DNA of 64,000 nt from contig JAWQUS010000030.1 of NCBI GenBank assembly GCA_036365455.1, positions 4,712,001-4,776,000 of the forward strand. The letters run 5' to 3'. Under the pieces are notes generated by a model. The model was not told the DNA's origin, did not search any database, and worked only from the letters and a program-made list of their open reading frames with translations. Below, piece by piece: positions 58,260-64,000 of the stretch (the stretch's first letter is position 1; every line of letters starts with the position of its first letter). The translations under genes and the position numbers were made by a program. This DNA is from Macrosoma leucophasiata. Lineage: Eukaryota; Arthropoda; Insecta; Lepidoptera; Hedylidae.

Positions 58260-58980
58260 TAAGTGATGACTGCAGCCTATAGACATCTACACAAAAGCAG
58301 GGATTAAATTTCTTAGAGGTTACCAGAGTTGCCACCTCAGACTTAAGTTATTACGTCTCTGTGATATTTATTACGGGGCCATACATTACCATCTAACCAG
58401 AATATGGTAGTGCAGAACACTACCATTTGGCGCCAGATAGAAGCAGCCACCAGTAACAAATCCATCAGGCATATACATGTAAAGAAATACTCTTATATTT
58501 CTTTGTTCGCACTCTGCGTGTTCATTTACCATGAAGATTGGTTTATAGTTTTTAACTTTTTAGTTGTCTAGTTTTAAAGAAGAAACGAATGCAGAATGTC
58601 AGAGACAGATTGAAATACGAGTAGATTGACAATTGCATAATCAATGAAAATTATAATATAATATTATTTTATGTTTTAAAAGTGAAAGAATAAAGTTTAA
58701 TTGTCATGTCGTCTTTTTGGGTTTGGGTTCATATTGTTTAATATTATCTAGATAAGATAGTCTTTGTACAAAAAAAAACTTACAATAAATCTTCTTTTCA
58801 GCAACACATGGTTTATTTCTTTCATTGAGTAAAATAGACTTATAAAACGACAATATTGTTTGTAAAAAGATGCAAATGGAGCAGTTACGATTTGAGTTCA
58901 CGATTTTACCGGCAAATGATGGAAAATCTAATCTATTAACGATACAGTGTCTTTATTCAATGAAGTGAGAAAGTATGAAC

Positions 58981-60367
58981 CTTTGATTATATACACGTCT
59001 AGATGGAGCGTCGCTTTACAAACGTCGCAAAAACAATGTCCCAACTCGAGAAGCCTTGTGTGCGTGTAACGCACACAAATACGTATATTTTATTCGCTTT
59101 ACACACACTACTAAACTGATGAATATGTTGCTTGCTTGTGAATTTTTTCCCTAAAATAGGGAAAATTACCTTAAGTCGAGTTCTCTTTTTTCCTAATTTA
59201 GGACATATCGCCAATATCACCATATTGTTGTGAAAACTGTTTGACTACAATCTAACAAAATTACCTACTCAAGATATAATTATTTTATTGTAAGATACCT
59301 ATAATTATAATCTAACAAAGGAATGTACGTAAGGATATAATCTAACGGTCCTCTCAATGTTACGGTAGTATACAGATAATAATATAAATTCAACTAAATT
59401 CTGTCACAAAATTTACAATATTAGTAATTACAAAAACACGCCCAATTTTATATTGATTAATTTTAAAAATTATACCTACATAATTTAATCAGCATAATAT
59501 TATTCAAATAATGCTACTCAGATTAAGAACAAAATGCATGTACAGCCAGTTATAACCTTTATGCACATACAACATATGCACATACACCCAGACCCGAAAC
59601 AAATATCTGTAGGCCATATAAATATTTGTTACGATGCGGGAATCGAACACGCGACCTTCCGGCTAAAACGATCGTCCCACATCGTTGGACTAACTGGATC
59701 GTCCCATAGTAGGTAGCTCCAGTTATTACTTTTTAGTTATTTTTATTTTTTTGATTGTATAGGTATAGCTTTAGTTTAGTTTTAATTATTTCTGATTAGT
59801 TGTTAATATAAATTATTATTATTGTGGAGAAAAACAAATACATTTTTAAGAACAAAATCAAAATTGGTAGTTGGGAATTTACAAGCCCACAAACACACAC
59901 ACTTAAAACACTTAAAACACCTCTCTTTTTCCATCGGGGGTTAATAAAATAATGTATTTATGTACTTAAACATGATTTACATAATTTTATTTTGTAACTT
60001 CATATTTCACTAGGCAGATTTTAAATAAAAAACTGGCAACACAGTAAACATGGCGTTCAATAAATCTTACAATTCGAGATAAAATTAAATATTGTTGTTT
60101 TATTTCTAGCATTAATTTAGGACTATGGAAAGTGTACTTATCGATAATAAGAAATGTTTTTAGATGTTTTTATTCTTCCTTGGTAATTTCGGCACACTTT
60201 AATAGCGCAACTCGTCATATTGAAAGCACAGATGCGGACGTGTTCCCGTCACAATGACGGTGTCGCTACTGAGCAAGCGAAACGAAGATATCAGCTAACA
60301 GTTAACTGATATTTTTTTGGACGCTTAGGAACTCAAATGCTCCATCTAGACGTGTATATAATCAAAG
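58981..60367. mobile_element. 1.39-kb TIR element, 8-bp duplication, no transposase
   Basis: Perfect inverted repeats of about 29 bp, starting CTTTGATTATATACACGTC (58981 on; complement ends at 60367). Flanked by GTATGAAC at 58973-58980 and 60368-60375. An 8-bp duplication points to the hAT/P-type group; the termini do not match the usual hAT consensus. The interior has no coding and a SINE-A copy. Confidence 0.85.
59536..59703 (-). mobile_element. SINE-A inside the TIR element
   Basis: Head at 59703 with A-box complement CGTTGGACTAA and B-box complement GGGAATCGAACACG; body to 59536. Confidence 0.75.
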
Positions 60368-60375
60368 GTATGAAC

Positions 60376-60545
60376 ATTTGGTTAAAAAAAATAGAAATGG
60401 AACCTACAGAAAGTATGAAAATCAAAGGTTTAATTTTACAAATGAAGGACGTTTTCCATGCAAAATATGCGAAAAATTAAATAAAGGTGTTCGCTATCAT
60501 CTCGAAGCTACATGCTGGTTCAGGGTTAGAGAAGATGATAAATTA
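60376..60545 (+). pseudogene. gypsy gag, zinc-knuckle region (interrupted)
   Basis: The frame reads NRNGTYRKYENQRFNFTNEG then PCKICEKLNKGVRYHLEATC, a knuckle of type C-x2-C-x9-H-x4-C. It binds RNA in related elements. It runs without a stop into LINE-P at 60546, forming an artificial chimeric open frame to 61412. Confidence 0.75.
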
Positions 60546-62396
60546 GTGAATGAAAAGCGTGAGAAAGATAAAGTGGAAGCTGATGAGAGACTGGCGAAGA
60601 GCTTTGAGACTAACATCAAACTCTATTGGAGGGAGGTGAAGAAGTCTAGAAGCTCTTCTCCAGTTTCTGGAATGAATAGAATAAAATCTAAGTTGGGTGA
60701 CATTCTTGAGAACACGCAAGATGTGTTAAAACAATGGAGCGAGTATTATGGGGAAATGTATGATTATGCTCACAACACTGACGCTGGAGTTGCTGACTTG
60801 ACGGTGCCGGCTTGTGAGGATATAACAATAGATGAGATTTTATGGGCGATACGAAATTTGAAATGTGGTAAGGCTGCAGGTATTGATCAGGTGTCTGCCG
60901 AAATGATCAAATATGGTGGTGCTGCCCTTTGGGATTCTTTCTGGGTGTTGTGCAACCTTTGCTGGAGATCCGGAAGAATCCCAAAGGATTGGCGGTGTGC
61001 GGTCATCGTGCCTTTGTATAAAGGCAAGGGTTCACGTATGGACTGCACCAGCTATCGAGCGATCAGTTTGATCAGTTTGGCAGCTAAAGTGTATGGGAAA
61101 GTCTTAGAAATTGGAATGAAAGAGAAGTCCGACGGATTGTTGTGGGATGCACAGGGTGGTTTCAGAACTGAAAGTGTATGTATGGACCAAGTTTTCTCCC
61201 TCCGCAACATCGTAGAGAAGCATCTGGCTGTGAGCCAGAAGGTTTTCTGCGGTTTTATGGATCTGGAGAAAGCGTTTGATAGGGTATTACGAAAGGAGCT
61301 GTGGGACATTTTGCCAGAGTATGGTATTGATGGCAGTCTGCTCCGTGCAATACAGTTCTCGTATGTGGGCTGTCAAGCATGTGTGCGGGTAGATGGTAAC
61401 ATGTCACCCTAGTTTGATGTTAACATCGGTGTTAGACAGGGTTGCGTGCTTTCGTCTAGGCTGTTTATCATATATCTGTACAAATGCCTCCAGAGGGTGA
61501 AGTTGATGGATGTGGGAGTGCGTATGGGTGACTTAGGGGTAAACTGTCTGCTTTACGCAGACGATGCGGTAATTGTTAGCTCTACACCATCTGGGCTACA
61601 AGCACTAGTCACAGTCATAAAAGAGGATTGTGTGGAGAAAGGCTTACAATTGAATGTGGATAAAACTAAAGTATTAGTATTTGAAAGAGATGAGCAGAGA
61701 ACAAATGCAAGGGTAGTAGTAGATGATGCAGTGTTAGAACAGGTGGATGAAATTGTATATCTTGGATGTGCTTTTAGCAAGGATGGATGGAGACCACTGA
61801 CACAGAAAGAAGAGTGCTTGCTAGGTATTGCGTGAATGGAGCGTTGGGTAAGCTGCTAGAATCTAAACATCTCAGCCAGCGGACTCGACTAGCCATACAT
61901 AATGCTGTACTTACTCCAACGCTTTTATATGGAAGCAAGAGCTGGGTATGCAGGAAAGAGCATGAAAGTAAGTTGAACGTGGTCGAGATGAGATCATTGC
62001 GCAAGATCTGCCGTGTATCACTCACCGATCGCGTTCGTAATGAAGATGTAAGAAAGAGGCTTTGTGTGAATGATAGTATCGGTGTAAAAATGAAAAAAGC
62101 ATGCTCCGATGGTTCGGGCATATAGAAAAAATGTCGAATGAGCGAATGACTAAACAGATAAACAATGCGAATGTGGATGGTTGCAGAGGCCCAGGAAGAC
62201 CAAGACTGACCTACCATGACCAAATAGGTCGAGTTCTGTCTGATGGTGGGATCAAAAGTCTTAGGAATCGGCGTGCATGTACGAAGATAATGATGAAGGT
62301 AGACGAGGCACGAGAGGTTTGTCAGAACCGGGTTATCTGGCGCTCTACACTCTCTGCCCACCCCGTTAGGGACCTGGCGTGAAGATACATACATAC
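60546..62396 (+). mobile_element. LINE-P, longest copy (RT present, 5'-truncated)
   Basis: Flanked by ATAAATTA (60538-60545, 62397-62404). Contains reverse transcriptase motifs LKCGKAAGIDQVSAEMIK, WRCAVIVPLYKGKG, AQGGFRTE, FMDLEKAFDRV, GVRQGCVLS and LLYADDAVIVSS (catalytic YADD), then the C-terminal region as in 21804-22551 and an (ATAC)n tail. Broken by TAG at 61410-61412 and frameshifts near 61785 and 62095. The endonuclease is lost by 5' truncation. RTE-like; the clade is uncertain. Confidence 0.85.
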
Positions 62397-62404
62397 ATAA
62401 ATTA

Positions 62405-62485
62405 AATAAAAGATATATTTAACATGTAAATAATTCAGTGATTGAGGCAGAGTTAAATGAAACAGAACAAAAAAACTATTGGTGA
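62405..62485 (+). pseudogene. gypsy gag C-terminal end
   Basis: Continues the gag frame after the LINE, with one stop (TAA 62423-62425 region), to VIEAELNETEQKN and TGA at 62483-62485. Confidence 0.6.
62470..62476 (+). promoter_or_regulatory. A-AAA-AAC slippery site for -1 frameshifting
   Basis: The heptamer lies in the gag frame as xxA AAA AAC, nine bases before the gag stop. The -1 frame from it opens directly into the protease region (LLVTPLIKIKL). This is the textbook retroelement arrangement. Confidence 0.75.
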
Positions 62486-63014
62486 CACCATTAATTAAGA
62501 TCAAACTACTGTTAAATAATAAATTGGAAATCTATGGAGTATACGATTCAGGTTCAAATGTTTCTCTAATTAATTCCAAATTACTAAAACTAAATACGAA
62601 AGGAAATATCTTGAATGAAGAAAATATAGTAACAATTAATGGTGTTCAAAAAACAAGTGGTTTGACAAATTAAAAAAAAAAATTGAAATAGAAGAAAATG
62701 TGAATGTATACATCATTGACGAACACAAATTCAGATATGATTTCTTAATAGGATTAGATATGATAAAGAAATACAAGCTAGTACAAAATGAGGAGTTAAA
62801 AATAACTTAAAAACAATACTTATATGAAAAGAATAGTAAAAAAATTGAGAAAAAGATAGATAAAGGTGAAAACGAAAATAAAATTATTTTTAATGCACAT
62901 ATCAAAGAAGAGGAATTTTAAATAAAGGTTAGTCATTTAGATGATGATAAAAGGGAAGAAATTAATAAGTTAATACAACAATATCAATCAGTTTTTGGCA
63001 AAAACAAGTATGAT
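62476..63014 (+). pseudogene. gypsy protease and pol start, broken
   Basis: The aspartic protease motif YDSGSNVSLI (DSG active site) is near 62545. A frame shift near an A-run at 62671-62684 and stops near 62808 and 62920 interrupt it. FLIGLDMIKKY near 62745 is the protease C-terminal motif. Confidence 0.7.
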
Positions 63015-63689
63015 GTGGGAATGGTTAAAGGATATGAAGCAAGAATAGATTTATTAATGGATAAATACTGCAGCAAAAGGCCATACAGATGCACTATAGA
63101 GGACAAAAAAGAGATAGCAGAACAAATAGCCGAATTATTGGATAATGCGCTTATAGAAGAATCTTATAGTCCATTCGCAGCACCAGTAACTTTGACATTT
63201 AATAAGGAAGAAAATAAAAAATCAAGGCTCTGTACAGACTTCAGGGATTTAAATAAAATAGTAGTTCCTCAGGCTCAACCCTACCCACTAATTGACGATT
63301 TAATGACAAAGTCAAGAAATAGCAAATTTTTTACAAGCTTAGACGTTAATTCAGCTTTTTGGTCTATACCTCTACGAGTAGAGGACAGGAAGAAGACAGG
63401 GTTTGTAACTCAAGAGGGACACTTTCAATGGACTTGCCTACCATTTGGTTTGAAGACTGCTTCAGCAATATTTCAAAGAATATTGTGTAACATACTTAGA
63501 AAATATAAACTTACCGATTTTGCTGTCAATTATATAGATGACATCCTGATATTTTCAAACTCATTTGATGAACACATAAGTCACTTGAAACAGCTGATAG
63601 AAGCAATTCAAACGGAAGGATTTCGACTAAAATTTGTAAAATGTACATTTGCATCAGATTCAGTAAAATACCTCGGACATATCAGTTAA
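63015..63689 (+). pseudogene. gypsy reverse transcriptase, long open part
   Basis: RT blocks in order: CTDFRDLNKIVVPQAQPYP, FTSLDVNSAFWSIPL, FQWTCLPFGLKTASAIFQR, FAVNYIDDILIFSNS (catalytic YIDD) and VKCTFASDSVKYLGHIS. Ends at TAA 63687-63689. The frame continues past that stop to about 63859 (TQKNIRQFLGKVNIYHKYIP). Confidence 0.85.
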
Positions 63690-63861
63690 TATAATTCTAT
63701 CAAACCACTGAAGGACAATCTCATATCGATAAAAGAATTTCCAGTACCAAAAACCCAGAAGAATATTCGACAATTTTTGGGAAAAGTAAACATTTACCAT
63801 AAATACATACCAAGGAGCGCAATAATACTTGACTCACTGCATAATTTACTAAAAAAAAATC
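63690..63861 (+). pseudogene. gypsy RT/RNase H connection, cut by SINE-E
   Basis: In-frame text KEFPVPKTQKNIRQFLGKVN and IYHKYIPRSAIILDSLHNLL is the usual RT to RNase H link. It stops where the SINE begins. Confidence 0.75.
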
Positions 63862-64000
63862 AACTGCCTCGGTAGCCTAGTGGTAGCAGGCCACTACTAC
63901 TACGCTGAGGTCCTGGGTTCGATTTCCGGGTAGGGGGTTATCAGAGATAATGGTGAAAAAGCCTTTATCTCTGGTTCTATTGAGATTTTTCCATTTTCTC
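63862..64000 (+). mobile_element. SINE-E, 5' half, at the window edge
   Basis: A box TAGCCTAGTGGTAG, B box GGTTCGATTTCC, then the SINE-E body. Continues outside the window. Confidence 0.8.

Larger units (their letters stand above)
57288..58455 (-). mobile_element. SINE-B copy split by a pogo-like element
   Basis: SINE-B text at 57288-57335 and 58260-58455 rejoins as 'gatgttaagtgatgactgca' when the insertion is removed. Confidence 0.78.
58860..63861 (+). mobile_element. Ty3/gypsy-type LTR retrotransposon, decayed and three times interrupted
   Basis: Parts in order: possible gag text before 58972, gag with a zinc knuckle (60376-60545), gag end (62405-62485), protease, then reverse transcriptase and connection (62476-63859). 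Insertions: TIR element 58981-60367, LINE-P 60546-62396, SINE-E from 63862. Several stops and one frameshift lie in pol. No LTR was found in the window, so the left limit is uncertain and the right end lies outside. The zinc knuckle spacing C-x2-C-x9-H-x4-C is unusual. Confidence 0.78.

Noticed and set aside
58704..58901. Minus-strand open frame (NKPCVAEKKIYC, LSYLDNIKQYEPKPKK)
   Set aside because: Reads somewhat like a protein end, but has no recognisable family and a donor-like GTAAGT inside; left unassigned.
58864..58972. Possible extra gag coding before the TIR element
   Set aside because: The frame joins the gag frame across the duplication but has a TGA and no motif, so only the position of the element is claimed.
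60378..61412. A single 344-codon open frame
   Set aside because: It is a chance fusion of gypsy gag (to 60545) with an inserted LINE-P reverse transcriptase; the duplication ATAAATTA marks the junction.

Overview
The window is AT-rich eukaryotic DNA with long introns and dense, layered transposable elements. It suggests an insect, most likely a lepidopteran. The basis is a nord/NDNF-type gene, a ZNF277-type gene, RTE-like and CR1/Jockey-like LINE tails, several short tRNA-related or unclassified SINE families, Helitron ends with CTAG-T termini, and short MITEs. I see no rRNA gene, no CRISPR and no prokaryotic gene organisation. Only two cellular genes could be assembled. Family letters (SINE-A, B, E, H; families C, F, G, I, K; LINE-P) are labels used only here.

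1) 1-4,700: a partial tRNA-like sequence, a few repeats, then a two-exon minus-strand gene for a C2H2 zinc-finger protein of the ZNF277 family (4370 to 2231, 430 aa). Its one intron holds two copies of SINE-B in opposite orientation. A CpG-rich stretch upstream is the likely promoter.

2) 4,800-9,600: a compact and apparently young LTR element with no coding capacity (a TRIM, 808 bp, 246-bp LTRs differing at 3 positions, 4-bp target duplication), a 301-bp inverted-repeat element with an 8-bp duplication, a 15-bp hairpin, a 47-nt near-perfect palindrome, and a 5'-truncated RTE-type LINE with an 11-bp duplication.

3) 9,861-33,735: a minus-strand gene of about 24 kb for a secreted NDNF/Nord-type protein. 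Twelve coding exons were rebuilt from splice sites and reading phase (about 585 codons). Its start codon appears to be split by an intron. One junction (15772/15084) keeps phase only by crossing an in-frame TAG. The introns are full of SINEs, LINE tails, MITEs and Helitron-like pieces.

4) 34-58 kb: no cellular gene recognised. It holds many SINE-B, E and H copies, a hAT-like element of 2.9 kb with an 8-bp duplication that landed inside another inverted-repeat element and itself contains three LINE fragments, and a pogo-like element with a TA duplication that split a SINE-B copy.

5) 58.9-64 kb: a decayed Ty3/gypsy-type retrotransposon interrupted three times: by a TIR element (8-bp duplication, itself carrying a SINE), by a non-LTR retrotransposon (8-bp duplication), and by a tRNA-derived SINE at the window edge. 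A textbook A-AAA-AAC slippery site sits at the gag/pol boundary.

Two LINE families share short 3'-tail sequence with two SINE families, which suggests they mobilise them. All calls come from reading the sequence; no database search was run.
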